A stretch of DNA of 64,000 nucleotides from Berberis thunbergii (GCA_003290165.1 QNQO01000455.1:62001-126000), one strand, 5' to 3'. Shown: positions 44,205-54,666, counted from the first letter of the stretch. The notes: generated by a model not told the origin, from the sequence alone. Numbers and translations are program-made.

Positions 44205-44736
44205 TGATCACGGTTTGGGGCTTTCTCGTTCGGAACCTTCCCGCGACGACCACGACCACCAGCCATAGAAACTGATGAAATCTCACCCCAAGAAGATGTT
44301 GATGCTCTGTACCAACTGACGCCGGGCAGAATAACGATTATTCTGCAGGCTAGTTCTAACAGATAATTCACAGGGAAGAATACAAGAGAATTGCCAAAAA
44401 CACAGAGAAATACTCTAATGTTCAATTCAAACTATCAAAATCAAAAGTATCCTACAATATTGAGGAAGAACTCTATTTATAGTGCTCAAATAACTTAAAT
44501 AATAAGCAGTCTATTCCTAAAAGAAAAAATAGAATCAAATATTAAAATAACAAACCGTCTATTCCTAAACGAAAAAATAGAATCATATACTAAAATAACA
44601 AGCAGTTTATTCCTAAAAAAAAAAAATCCTCTAAAAAGACTCCATATTAAATTGAAAGACTGCGAATAAGTTATTTAGTAAATAACTTTAAGAGCAAAAT
44701 TGGGAACCCTAGGAACCCTGAAAACCCTCATGCGTC
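44205..44736 (-). mobile_element. LTR-retrotransposon 5' fragment (LTR end, primer site, gag start)
   Basis: On the minus strand an AT-rich LTR-like part with TCTATTTATAG-like and repeated TTTATTTTAATATTTGATTC words ends before GCGTCAGTTGGTACAGAGCA, a variant of the initiator-Met primer-binding site. A gag-like start follows: MAGGRGRRGKVPNEKAPNRD (44273-44214). No pol is present. Superfamily inferred as gypsy-like; not certain. Confidence 0.5.
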
Positions 44737-44959
44737 ACTTGGCAAGTATTTATTGATTATAAACAGTGATGGTAATTATTTTTCATCTTCTGTGCTTGTT
44801 ATAGCAATGATAAGATTTTTTTCCCCATATATTAGGAACGAACTTTGTATGAGGTAATCAGGTTAGCATTATGGATGACACCTAAGCATGCAACGGACTC
44901 CATCAGCCTAGCTACATCATCCTCTAGTTTAGCATCTAATTTGCGTTTATTTCATTTAC
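44737..44959. repeat. Direct repeat, copy 2
   Basis: See 43977-44204. The high identity implies a recent local duplication rather than a target-site duplication. Confidence 0.85.
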
Positions 44960-45834
44960 TTTCCAATAAAGTTTGGAGTCTGGAAGGCCAAGTATGTGGT
45001 GATTCTTGATGTTTAAAATGGAGGTTAATTTCATGAAGGATTTGGAGAATGTGCCTTGGAAATATGTTTGGAAATATGTATTAGTTTGGAATTATGAAGG
45101 ATTTCATGAAGTATTAGTTTGGAAATATGTATTAGGGTCTTGGGTGAGGGTTCAGAAATTCGATTGGGTTATTTGGCGACTGTTGGTTATTCTTTGGCAT
45201 TGGGCTTCACTGCATCCAAGCTTCAATTGGCTTTTCTTTGACTCGTTGTATGGTAATTGAAATTTAATCGTCTTGGTTTTTTAAATATATATATAATACA
45301 TTATGTTGGTACCTATTTAGTTGATATCTAAGCTCTGCACCGAATATTGAACTTTCTTTGAATGATTGAATGAAAATATGTCATTCATATATGATTTTGA
45401 TGAGGGTACATAGCTGACTATCAGTTGTTGCCAAATTTTCAGGTTAAGGCAGTAATTAGTTATTGATGGCGACCGTATCTGTTGTGTGGTTAACATTGAC
45501 AGCATGTTCATGTCACCATCAGACATCAGTTGCCATTTTTCAGGTTAGATAAGGCAGGAATTGTTGATATTAATCAGAAGATCCTTGTAATCCGGTTAGT
45601 GCCAACAGCAACCAATGTATATATGTTGTAAAATAGTTCTGCTTTCTGTAAGGTAATACGTGTCAGAAGTAATATTGTAAATCTTCCCCAAATTCTAGTT
45701 CTCCCTTCTGCAGAAATGGTAAGAGTTTGTTATGATTGCCACTGAAGGCTTCGCTTTGTGACTGAACATGTGTCCATGTTTGAATTTATTTGCCAACACC
45801 TGCTGAATTCTTTATTGGTAAACCATCTTGGTAT
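44960..45834. other. Spacer without recognised gene
   Basis: AT-rich, with a short internal repeat (TTTGGAAATATGTATTAG at 45068 and 45118). No supported gene or element. Confidence 0.5.
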
Positions 45835-46051
45835 ATGTTAATACAAGAATTCTAAATGTCGAGGGAATGAGCGAGGAAACGAGCGAGGGAAATGAGCTGG
45901 CGAGGTGAAAGCCGTTCATTTCCCTTGAGATACGTGCGTTCACTTTTCTCGCGCGCATCTCGAGAAAATGAACGGCTTTCACCTCGCCAGCTCATTTCCC
46001 TCGCTGTTTCCTCGCTCATTCCCTCGACATTTAGAATCTCTCATGTTAATA
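45835..46051. mobile_element. Fold-back MITE, 199 bp, near-perfect palindrome, 9-bp TSD
   Basis: The element 45844-46042 is flanked by ATGTTAATA (45835-45843, 46043-46051). Each arm (~88 bp, ATTCTAAATGTCGAGGGAAT inward through GGCGAGGTGAAAGCCGTTCA) is complementary to the other with only a few mismatches, leaving a very short loop near 45930-45950. The 9-bp duplication and ends fit Mutator-like MITEs. Same family as 11804-11929. Confidence 0.88.
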
Positions 46052-46214
46052 TTCAGAGAGTCTAAATAACGAAGCAATGTAAACTAAATTTATGAATGGT
46101 TTGTGATAATCCAAACCTAGTTTCATCAACCCAGGTTCGAAATACTAGGTAACCGGGTTTTTCAACCATGTTTTACAATTCCTAATAGAATTCATACTCA
46201 TTTGGAATGAAATC

Positions 46215-46472
46215 GCCAATCACCACCATCTAATAGTGAAATGGCAAGGAATACAACGAGTTTATTTGAGACTGATGTTTCTCCGGTGGGTTCCAAATTG
46301 TTGCAATCTGTTCTTGCAAAATGATTCACTGGCTTAAGTGGCAAAATTCAGTTAGTGAATGGGAAACGATAATCTTCTTCTTTTGAGATTATAAATTTGA
46401 GGAAAAGATCTTACAGAATTGGATATTGGACACCAACAGGCGGTCTTTCTCAGAGTGTGAGCTCAAAATTGT
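46215..46472 (+). pseudogene. GLR-C, exon 2 fragment
   Basis: Closely similar to GLR-B 41035-41290 (the SNSEMARKTTLFETDVSP through RIGYWTPTGGLS coding region). A stop replaces the codon after LAK (46322-46324). At 46470 the sequence jumps from AGCTCAAAA straight to the intron-2 word TTGTATGAACTTTAGTG, so ~310 bp of exon 2 and its donor are deleted. Exon 1 and most of exon 2 are absent upstream. This is the left end of the dead third GLR copy. Confidence 0.9.
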
Positions 46473-46646
46473 ATGAACTTTAGTGTTGCAAAGAATCTCA
46501 CGTAGTAGTATAACATGGTTGCCTAAGAGGCATCCAGTCTCTGTTGTCGACTCAGGCTTAGGAATATGCTTGATAGGTTAAGCATCAACTTGATATTTTT
46601 TTTCCTGGTAAGCATATTTTTATATCCTTCTTTTCTTTCTCCCGCG

Positions 46647-46651
46647 TTACC
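46647..46651. repeat. Target-site duplication of Copia-D (left)
   Basis: TTACC here and at 50820-50824. The joined sequence GTTACCCCTTTTCAAG matches intron 2 of GLR-B (TTACCCCTTTGCGAG, 41812). Confidence 0.88.
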
Positions 46652-46885
46652 TGATAGAATACCAGACACAAAAGAATTGATTTTGTGTGTATTGCGTTCT
46701 ACTTTTCTTATTCCATTCTCCTGTTTATATACAAACTAATCCAGAGAATATTGTGAGAGAATATTCACAATATAATCTGCTAACTTCCTTAAAACTATTA
46801 TACAATCTTGACTCAATAAGCAACCTTCCTAACACAAATATTTAGTTCCTAATCATACAATATAGAATATTCTCAATACCCCCCC

Positions 46886-48670
46886 TCAAGTTGGAGCATG
46901 GAGATCTCGTATGCCCAACTTGCGAAGTAGATACTCATATTGTCGTTTTCCCAACGCTTTTGTGAAAATGTCAGCGAGTTGCGCATTGGACGGGACAAAG
47001 GTGGGATTGATATTTCCGGCAACAATGTCATCACGGACAAAATGACAATCGACCTCAATGTGTTTTGTCCGTTCATGAAATACGGGATTTTGAGATATAT
47101 GGAGAGCCGCCTGACTATCACAATGAAGAGACATGGGACGTGTATGGGGCATACCGAGGCTAGCTAAAATAGTTTTTAGCCATTTCAACTCACATGTAGT
47201 CATAGCCATAGATCGGTATTCTGCCTCTGCGGAGGAACGAGATACTGTATGTTGCTTCTTCGTCTTCCAAGATACTGGCGAGTTCCCAAAAAACACTAAC
47301 CACCCTGTGAGGGACCGCCTAGTCAATGGGCATCCGGCCCAGTCACCATCACACCAACCATGTAACTCACACTTACTACTCAAATGTATACCTTGACCCG
47401 GATTACCTTTTAAGTACCGGACCACCCGCAAAGCCGCTTCCCAGTGGTCTGCCCGAGGACGTTGCATAAATTGAGATAAAACATGAACACTATAAGATAA
47501 TTCGGGTCGAGTAAAACACAAATAAATTAGCCGCCCCACCAAGCGACGGTAAGGCTCCGGATCAGCAAGCTTTTGACTCGTAGACAAGGCGAGTCGGTGA
47601 TTTTGTTCCAGTGGCACCGCCGCGAGCCTTGCCCCTAGCAATCCGGCCTCAGAAATGATGTCAAGAGCGTATTTGCGTTGACAAAGTACAAACCCATCTG
47701 GTCCGCGTGCTACTTCTACCCCCAAGAAATACTTTAAAGGACCCAAATCTTTCATGTGGAAACAAGCACTGAGGTAACCCTTGAATTTTTGTATATCAAC
47801 CGGATTACGCCCAGAGATGATAAGGTCGTCGACATAAACAAGGACACTGAGCTGAACCACTCCTCTCTGTAGAGTAAACAAAGAATAATCTGAATAAGAT
47901 TGCTGAAAACCATAATTCTTCAAAGCAGTTGACAGTTTAGCGAACCAGCACCGGGGTGCCTGCTTCAGCCCATATAATGATTTCCTAAGCTTGCACACCT
48001 TCCCGGAAGTCCCCACCTGAAAACCGGGTGGTAACTTCATGTATACCTCTTCTGTAAGATCACCATGTAGAAATGCATTATGAACATCAATCTGATGGAC
48101 TTCCCAATTCATGGCAACGGCAGCGGCAACGGCAAGAAAGACCCTCACTGTAACCATCTTAGCTACTGGAGCAAATGTCTCTGTATAATCAATTCCTTCA
48201 ATTTGATGATTTCCAAGAATAACCAGCCGAGCCTTCAATCGCTCAATGGTACCATCAGAATTATACTTGATCTTGTATACCCACTTGCATCCTAGAGCTT
48301 TCTTTCCTGGTGGCAATTCTGCTACAACCCAGGTTTCATTAATCTCAAGGGCCTCAATTTCGCGTCGCATGGCATCCCGCCAGCGACTGTCTTTCACGGC
48401 CTCAGAATAACACACAGGTTCCCAATTTGTTGTCAAGGCTGCAAGAAAACGTCTATGTCGCATAGAAAAATTATCACAATTCACATAATGTGCTATAGGA
48501 TAGGGTGTACCTGAGGAATGCCGTGGTACGGGTGAAGCTGGTACGGATGGACTCATTTTCCGAATGGTATGAGTAACATAATCACGGAGTCGTACCGAGG
48601 CTTGCCTTCTGCGTTGACCCCTGCCCAACACATCTTCCTGATTTGCGTCCGGATTGTCCTCCTGGTTCAC
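46886..48670 (-). CDS. Copia-D reverse transcriptase-RNase H (open frame, 594 codons)
   Basis: An uninterrupted minus-strand frame. Visible in order: [72 protein letters not shown], the polymerase box VLVYVDDLIISG, MKDLGPLKYFLGVEVA, the RNase H segments WCDGDWAGCPLTRRSLTG and RSSAEAEYRSMA, and the LADIFTKALGK end. All catalytic Asp positions of the YVDD box are kept. It is part of a polyprotein. The first Met is only where the open frame begins after a frameshift against the upstream integrase frame (48670-49047). Confidence 0.85.
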   Translation of the reverse strand: MNQEDNPDANQEDVLGRGQRRRQASVRLRDYVTHTIRKMSPSVPASPVPRHSSGTPYPIAHYVNCDNFSMRHRRFLAALTTNWEPVCYSEAVKDSRWRDAMRREIEALEINETWVVAELPPGKKALGCKWVYKIKYNSDGTIERLKARLVILGNHQIEGIDYTETFAPVAKMVTVRVFLAVAAAVAMNWEVHQIDVHNAFLHGDLTEEVYMKLPPGFQVGTSGKVCKLRKSLYGLKQAPRCWFAKLSTALKNYGFQQSYSDYSLFTLQRGVVQLSVLVYVDDLIISGRNPVDIQKFKGYLSACFHMKDLGPLKYFLGVEVARGPDGFVLCQRKYALDIISEAGLLGARLAAVPLEQNHRLALSTSQKLADPEPYRRLVGRLIYLCFTRPELSYSVHVLSQFMQRPRADHWEAALRVVRYLKGNPGQGIHLSSKCELHGWCDGDWAGCPLTRRSLTGWLVFFGNSPVSWKTKKQHTVSRSSAEAEYRSMAMTTCELKWLKTILASLGMPHTRPMSLHCDSQAALHISQNPVFHERTKHIEVDCHFVRDDIVAGNINPTFVPSNAQLADIFTKALGKRQYEYLLRKLGIRDLHAPT

Positions 48671-49880
48671 ACAAATCGGCTGCCCAGCAGCCTCATCCGG
48701 CTGTACAAATCCCTCGGCACCAGCATTGGCCCCATCCTCGGCACATGCAGATTGCCCAGCAGCCCTATTTGGCTGAACAAATTCCTCGACACATGCCGAC
48801 TGACCAGCAGCCCCATCCGGCTGTACAAACTCCTCGGCACCCCCCTCAAAATAGGCGTAGATGTCTCCTCAAAGTCCTCGAGAACCGCCTCGATATTAGG
48901 CAGACCATCATGGTCTAAATTAAAATTATCTGCAAAGGGAAAAACTCCTTCCGAGAATACAACATTACGAGAAACAAAGAAATCTCGTTTCTCCAAGTCA
49001 TACAAACGCCACCCTTTTTTCCATAAGGGTACCCAACAAAGACGCACCTTCGACTTCTACTAGCAAACTTATCCCCCGTCTGCACATGCGCATAACACAA
49101 GGACCCAAAAATGCGCAAATGATCGTAAGTGGGTGAGCTGCCATATAGGACACTATAAGGTGTTTTCCCATTCAAGACCAAGGAGGGAGTCCTATTTATC
49201 AAGTATCCAGCCGTCAACACACATTCTCCCCAAAACTCAATAGGAAGAGAACCCTGAAAACGCAGCGCCCGAGCTACGTTCAAAATATGTTGGTGTTTCC
49301 GTTCAACCCGCCCATTCTGTTGAGGTGTTCCCACACAAGATGTTTGAAAAACAATCCCATGATCAAGAAAATATTGTCGCAGGCAAGTGAATTCAGTGCC
49401 GTTATCACTCCGCACAATTTTTACTTGTTTATCAAATTGTCTCTTAACCATCGAAAAAAACATTTGAAGAGTGTGAGAGACCTCTTTCTTATCAACAAGT
49501 AAGTAAATCCATACAGCACGGAAAAAATCATCAACAATGGTCAAATAATAAGAAGCACCACAAGAAGAAGTTGTTCTATAAGGTCCCCATAAATCAGTGT
49601 GAATAAGTTCAAAAATAGTCGAAGCTTTATGTTCACTGACATGAAACTTATCTCTACTTTGCTTTGCCCTCTGGCAGACGTCACAGTTTTTATTCAAGCG
49701 ATTTTTCTTTTCATTAAAACTTACTTCGGGAACTAACTTTGTTACCTGTAGAGATGGATGACCTAGTCGCTGGTGCCATAGATCAAGAGACACCACACTA
49801 TTGGCCTTTATTGCGTGAATCTGTGGCAGTCCCCGGAAGTAATAGAGTCCATCGCGTCGTTCACCCGCATCAATCAGCAT
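48671..49880 (-). pseudogene. Copia-D GAG-pre-integrase and integrase, frameshifted at the end
   Basis: Minus-strand frame from 49880: GERRDGLYYFRG, SLDLWHQRLGHPSLQV and NCDVCQRAKQSR (zinc-binding HHCC), then the core with HTDLWGPYR, YLTIVDDFFRAVWIYLL, IVRSDNGTEFTCL and TPQQNGRVERKHQHILN (DDE). One frameshift near 49015 moves the C-terminal part (GWRLYDLEKRDFFVSRNVVF) to another frame. A second lies in the linker at ~48670, where three imperfect ~60-bp repeats (48680-48850) occur. The catalytic core looks intact, but the polyprotein does not. Confidence 0.85.
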
Positions 49881-50579
49881 CCTCGAAGTGCGGTCCTTCT
49901 ACTTCAAGCGAGCTCCAAAGCGTCGGTCAACTAGAGATCGTCCTCCCAAAACCAGTCGGGTTTCTATGTGGATCTCTCCCAGTTCCCACCGATAAAGCGT
50001 TCCATCACAATGATTTCAACTCCTCTTACGCCCTCGTTCCTTTGTCTTCCGAAACAGTTGAGGCGTCGCGGTATCGGATGATTCCGAATGAGACCGATTT
50101 GAATAATCCAGCTTTGGTTCCACCTCACAGAGAAGTCTCTACCATCTTTAGTTCCAATGTTGCTTGAGACTTGTTGAAACAGGAAGAAGACCAGGATCAG
50201 GATGACATTTGAAATCTTTCTGTCCCTTCTCGCTGTTCTTCTTCAGATCAAGATTTGTCTGCAATTAAGATCTGTCAGCTTCAGATCTGCAATCAAGATC
50301 TACAATCAGCAAGATCTTATTCAGATTATCGGGGAGGTTCATCAAGCTCAGGGGAGGTTCGATCAGAAGTTCGATCAGGTTCGATCAGAGGTTTCGATCA
50401 GGTTCAAGGTTCGATCAGATCTGAGTCACACAAGCCAGATGTTCGATCCTTCCTTCTTCTTCTTTCCTTCTTAATCAAAGAGATCCCTGATGCTCTTTGA
50501 AACTGCACTTCGAGATTACAAGGCCCAGTTAGAGGAAGATCCAATCGTACAAAGGTACCTTTATGATACTCTTATGATA
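49881..50579 (-). other. Copia-D leader and deleted gag/protease region
   Basis: About 0.7 kb between primer site and pre-integrase codons. It holds a purine-rich repeat of TTCGATCAG (50345-50430, about six copies) and a Lys/Arg/Asp-rich but stop-broken frame. No gag or protease motif seen. Confidence 0.6.
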
Positions 50580-50592
50580 GGCTCTGATACCA
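50580..50592 (-). promoter_or_regulatory. Copia-D primer-binding site
   Basis: The minus strand reads TGGTATCAGAGCC, complementary to the 3' end of initiator methionine tRNA, directly against the 5' LTR. Confidence 0.92.
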
Positions 50593-50819
50593 TGATAGAA
50601 TACCAGACACAAAAGAATTGATTTTGTGTGTATTGCGTTCTACTTTTCTTATTCCATTCTCCTGTTTATATACAAACTAATCCAGAGAATATTGTGAGAG
50701 AATATTCACAATATAATCTGCTAACTTCCTTAAAACTATTATACAATCTTGACTCAATAAGCAACCTTCCTAAAACAAATATTTAGTTCCTAATCATACA
50801 ATATAGAATATTCTCAATA

Positions 50820-51173
50820 TTACCCCTTTTCAAGTCACATATTCAAGGTCTTCCTAAAGAGCACGATAGATCATCATCAGATGATTAGTATCAGCACTTA
50901 ACACATTCATTTTTCTCATACCACATTTTACCATCATGTCTTATTGCTAAATGCTAACTTATTTTCTATTTTAAAAAAGCATAATTATGATGTTCTCGTT
51001 GGGGATTTTACTATCCGTGCTAATAGAGCTGAAATTGTCAGTTTCACACCAACGTATTCAGTTCCTGGAGCTCGCATGATTGTCCGAGCAAAGAAGGATC
51101 AGTTCATTCAGAGTCTCTGGTGGTTCTTAGAGCCACTCGAAAAGAAATTATGGTTTACTACCCTTAGAATTTT
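50820..51173 (+). pseudogene. GLR-C, end of intron 2 and first part of exon 3
   Basis: Matches GLR-B 41812-42164. The exon 3 acceptor AAGCAG/AAG of GLR-B reads AAGCAT/AAT here, so the splice site is lost. The coding part (VLVGDFTIRANRAEIVSFTP to LEKKLWFTTL) stays open until Copia-E enters at 51174. Confidence 0.88.
51169..51173. repeat. Target-site duplication of Copia-E (left)
   Basis: ATTTT, matched by ATTTT at 61589-61593. Joining the flanks restores a 20-base stretch that aligns without gaps to GLR-B exon 3 (CTCTTGGATTCTTTCTGTGG). Confidence 0.75.
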
Positions 51174-51314
51174 TGTTGGAAAAATCCAACATGTGTGGGC
51201 TCACATATGTATTTAATGTGTATTGGTATCTTAAATTATAGCCCAATGAATTGTGATCTAATATAGTTAATTGGGCTAGAGTATTCAAATGTCATGGGCT
51301 TAATGTGTAGATAC
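51174..51314 (+). repeat. Copia-E 5' LTR, first segment
   Basis: Near-identical to 61147-61287. It continues at 53782 after the LINE (GTGTAGATACACTTAAGC) and is recognisable to about 53945. Beyond that it does not follow the 3' LTR. Confidence 0.85.
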
Positions 51315-53794
51315 GGAGAAGCTGTCCAGAAGAAAGAACTTAAGAGCAGGCGGCCAGCGATTGCCTCTCGAGACACAGCAGCCGGCCAGCGCCTCCCGTT
51401 CACCAAGGAAGCAACAGCAGGCCGCCAAGATCACGGGGGCGACCGGTCGTGGTGACGTTCCAGACACCGCTCACGCTGTTGCATCAGATTCGGCCGAGAT
51501 AATTGGATCTATTCGCGAGAGATCTGTCGAGCAAGAAATCTGTCAAGCAGAGCAGATCTGTTGAGCAGGTTTCATCGAGATCTGTCACGGAGGCTCTCTC
51601 AGGCGAGCTCTCTGTCAAGCTCTCTCTCCGGCAAGATCTGTTCATTCACTTACCAGGTTATTCTTTCAGGCGAGCTCTCTCTCAGGCGAGATCTTTGTCA
51701 AGCGAGATCTCTCTCAGGCGAGATCTCTGTCAAGCGAGAGCTCTCTCAGGCGAGATCTTCTATTCTCAGGCCACCACCGATACGCTTCATTGTTTGTTTT
51801 CATCTCTTTTTGGTGGACGCTAGATGCAGGGCTAGATACGCCGTCCTTTGGATGCGATGGCGGCGCCGCCGACCAACATCCCTCCCTCCACGACCGGGTG
51901 ACCTGGTAATGGGGAACGGGTAAACCCTCTTTCCCCCAGATTTTGGGTAAAATCTTGGTGGACAAAGTTGCGGAGGATCAGGTAGAAGGAACTCATTTTC
52001 GCAAAGAGGGAGCACCAGCAATTGGGCTTACGACCACAGATGAAGTACGTGGCGAAGCGTTCATGGAAAAACATGTGATTGTTTTGAAGTTCTCTAGCTA
52101 TTGCCCAACACTGGAAGATATCCGAGATTCGATTCACAGAACTTGTGAAATTCTAGGCGATTTTTCGCTTGGTTTACTGAATCAACGGCATGTGTTAGTT
52201 CGACTTCAATCCGCGGTGGAAGCCAAGAAAGTACTATCGAGAGACTCCTTTTTTATTCGTGGAGTTCGGTTCAAAGCCTTCTGTTGGCATGATGGTTTCA
52301 GTTTGAAGGAAGACCCGATATCGGTGCCATTGTGGGTAGAGCATCCTAACTTACCTTTGCATTTATTTCATCCCCCTATTTTAAAAGCAATTGTGAATTC
52401 TTTTGGTGGTTTCTTGCGGATGGATGATCATACTTGCTGCCTATCGCGCCCAAGTTTTGCCCGTGTTTGCGTGGGGATGACTTTGGCGGAGAAATTACCA
52501 ACTAGAGTTTGGATTGACAGGACTAATAATAGGGGCTTCTAGCAGAAGATAGATTACTCAGGCTTCAAATACTGTGATTTTTGCTCCTTGATAGGGCATC
52601 AGGAGGATTTTTGTAGAAAAAAGTTGGGCCTAACGGGCTGTGGGAGTGTTTCTGACCTAGGAAAAGCAGCTAAGGCGGTCAAACCGAAAGTCGAAACCAA
52701 TACTGTCAAGCAGCTATACATACCAGTCACCAAAACAAAACAATTGCCCATCCACGAAGTGGGCACGAGTGGTGTAAAAAATGACAAGGGTGCGGAGATT
52801 AACGAGGAAATGACCAGTTCTGGCTGAATATCAGACCGTATCAACGCCCTCGCTGTGAAGGTTGCATCGCTCGGGCTCCCTGAATCAGCATGCATCACTG
52901 TATCGCTTGCCGCGTCTCGCGGCACTGCCACAAGAGGGGTCGTGACTTTCCCCCAACCAGCGATCTGCACCAAGACAGGGTCCATGACCTCGCCCCAGCC
53001 AGCGCCCTGCACCAAGGCAGTGGATGTGGCCTGCGCCAATCCCGCGCCATGCACCAAGGCAGCGCCCTGCATCACACCAGAGAACAGAGTCTCGCCCCAG
53101 CCAGCGCCCTGCACCAAGGCAGCGGAAGTGGCCTCACCACAGTTTGCCTCTAAGACAAGGGTCGTGGCTTCGCCTCAGCCAGCGCCCTGCACCACATTTT
53201 TCGGTGCTACTAGCACAGAGCTAGGGGATGCTATGTAGGGTCAGCAAGTGCAGGAACCCTCGGATGATGATTTTCAGTCTTTGCTCAGGTTAAAGAGACA
53301 TTTTGACAAATATGCTATCAAAACTTCCCCGGATTATAAAAGAGTCGGATACCAATTGAATCAGGCTAGATCTTTGTTTAAAGAAAATAGGTTACTACTG
53401 CCGAAATTGGACCTCAGTACACTCAAAAATTCTAGTGAGGATAGTGATGAAGTCAACTCAAAATTTGAGCTTGATCCACAAGCAGCGAACAGTGATTTGG
53501 ATTTATGGGCTATGTCAGACGGAAAGATGAATAAGAGGCGCCATACCAAAGATATCAGCATTTGTCCCCGATAATCCAATAGAACTAGGACAGAAAACAA
53601 AAGGTACAAAGACTGATTTTGTCGAGGCTTGTATTGGTGAATCCTATTTTTTGTGAGAGTTTGTTTCAGCTTTTTAGTTTGTTTCTTTTGTGAGGCTTGT
53701 ATTGGGTCAGTCATGTAGCCTTCGGGCATGGATTTTTATATGAATAAAATGGGTCAACATCCCAATTTTGTTATAAAAAAAAATGTGTAGATAC
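51302..53794 (+). mobile_element. ORF1-only LINE (L1 type), 2467 bp, 13-bp TSD
   Basis: The element 51315-53781 is flanked by AATGTGTAGATAC (51302-51314, 53782-53794) and ends in an A run after AATAAAATGGGTC and TGTTATAAA. It encodes only the ORF1-type protein. No endonuclease or reverse transcriptase is present, although both ends and the duplication are intact. The 5' region has CTCTCAGGCGAGATCTCTGT-like tandem repeats (51590-51765). It was probably mobilised by another LINE's enzymes. Confidence 0.88.
51943..53574 (+). pseudogene. LINE ORF1: DUF4283 plus zinc knuckle, three in-frame stops
   Basis: One reading frame of 543 codons, broken only by TAG (52540-52542), TGA (52825-52827) and TAG (53236-53238), with the final stop TAA at 53572. 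The N-terminal part (HVIVLKFSSYCPTLEDIRDS, LLNQRHVLVRLQS, PISVPLWVEHPNLPLHLF) is the DUF4283 domain of plant LINE ORF1-type proteins. CDFCSLIGHQEDFC is a C-x2-C-x4-H-x4-C zinc knuckle. Then come five or more QPAPCTKA-type repeats (52945-53195) and an acidic tail. Nucleic-acid-binding protein of the retroposon particle. The stops without frameshifts fit point-mutation decay. Confidence 0.85.
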
Positions 53795-54666
53795 ACTTAA
53801 GCAATTTCTAATTTGATGAGGGACCAAATTAGAAATTGATAAGAATAATTGATAACCTAATCATTTATAATTACAGGGTTATGGTCCCCAGTTGAGCGTA
53901 TATTTTGTGTCTTCTGAAATTCCATTCTACAGAGAGATAAATCAGAAAATAATTAGGCTTGTTTTGGCTATTTGCACCCAACAGAATTTGTATGAGCCAC
54001 CTTGATAATTAAAAAAAATCAGAAAATTAAATAATTGACTTTACCTCAAGTAAATCCGGTACATTACTTAGGTTCGTTATTTATTTATTATTTTTTATCG
54101 AGGCAATTTATTTGAAAATTCAAATATTTTTTGGGATGCATCTAATGACTGATTTAGTTTGTCTAACATTTGATTGAACCAATTGAAATAATATGTCACC
54201 AAAGTGACATCTCTTATGTATATTAATTTATTGAGAATGTTAAGATATTTGTATTTGTGAGTTCATGCGGATATTACCCGGCCCAAAGAAAGGATAATAT
54301 TTGGCAGAATTGCATACACACTTGTAGTGATAAATATGTGACAATTATAAGGTTTCGATGTGAATAATAAGTCGATTCAAAGATAGACTAATTGTTTGAC
54401 AGAATTTATTGTCAATATTTGATCACCACACCAAGAGTACCATTTACAAGTTAATATTACTGTCCAAAGACTTGATATTAGTGTTGTGCTAGGTATCTTG
54501 AGATGTAGTCCATAGTTGTTTGAATTTAAAGATTGTTTATTAAGATTATGATGTGAACATGCATGTTCATTAGGTTTATTATCTGTACAGCTATTATGTC
54601 TGTTACTACAATATCTGCTCATGCAAACAATAAAGATTGTTTATTAAGATTATGATGTGAACATGC
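53795..54666 (+). other. Copia-E rest of 5' LTR and leader
   Basis: 53795-53945 is LTR sequence. 53960-54010 (TTTTGGCTATTTGCACCC...GAGCCACC) resembles 57836-57875 in the solo LTR. The remainder is AT-rich. A ~97-bp direct tandem duplication (54530-54626, 54627-54734) spans the gag start. No primer-binding site was recognised. Confidence 0.5.

Larger units (their letters stand above)
46652..50819 (-). mobile_element. Copia-D, young gag-less Ty1/copia retrotransposon
   Basis: A minus-strand element in intron 2 of GLR-C. Its two 227-bp LTRs (46652-46878, 50593-50819) differ at one position that I can see. A perfect primer site TGGTATCAGAGCC (complement of 50580-50592) abuts the 5' LTR, and a PPT (TTGAGGGGGGG) abuts the 3' LTR. 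A TTACC duplication flanks it. Integrase and a complete RT-RNase H frame are present, but only ~0.7 kb lies between primer site and pre-integrase domain, with no gag zinc knuckle and no D-S-G-A protease motif. Confidence 0.92.

Noticed and set aside
46940..47396. Plus-strand frames opposite Copia-D RNase H
   Set aside because: Antisense shadows of the 594-codon minus-strand frame.
50202..50500. Plus-strand frames over TTCGATCAG repeats
   Set aside because: Repeat-driven and antisense to the Copia-D leader.
51361..51923. Overlapping Arg/Ser-rich frames
   Set aside because: They come from CTCTCTCAGGCGAGATCT tandem repeats in the LINE 5' region, before the real ORF1 frame.
52599..53117. Minus-strand frame of 172 codons
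   Set aside because: Antisense of the LINE ORF1 repeat region. No motif of its own.
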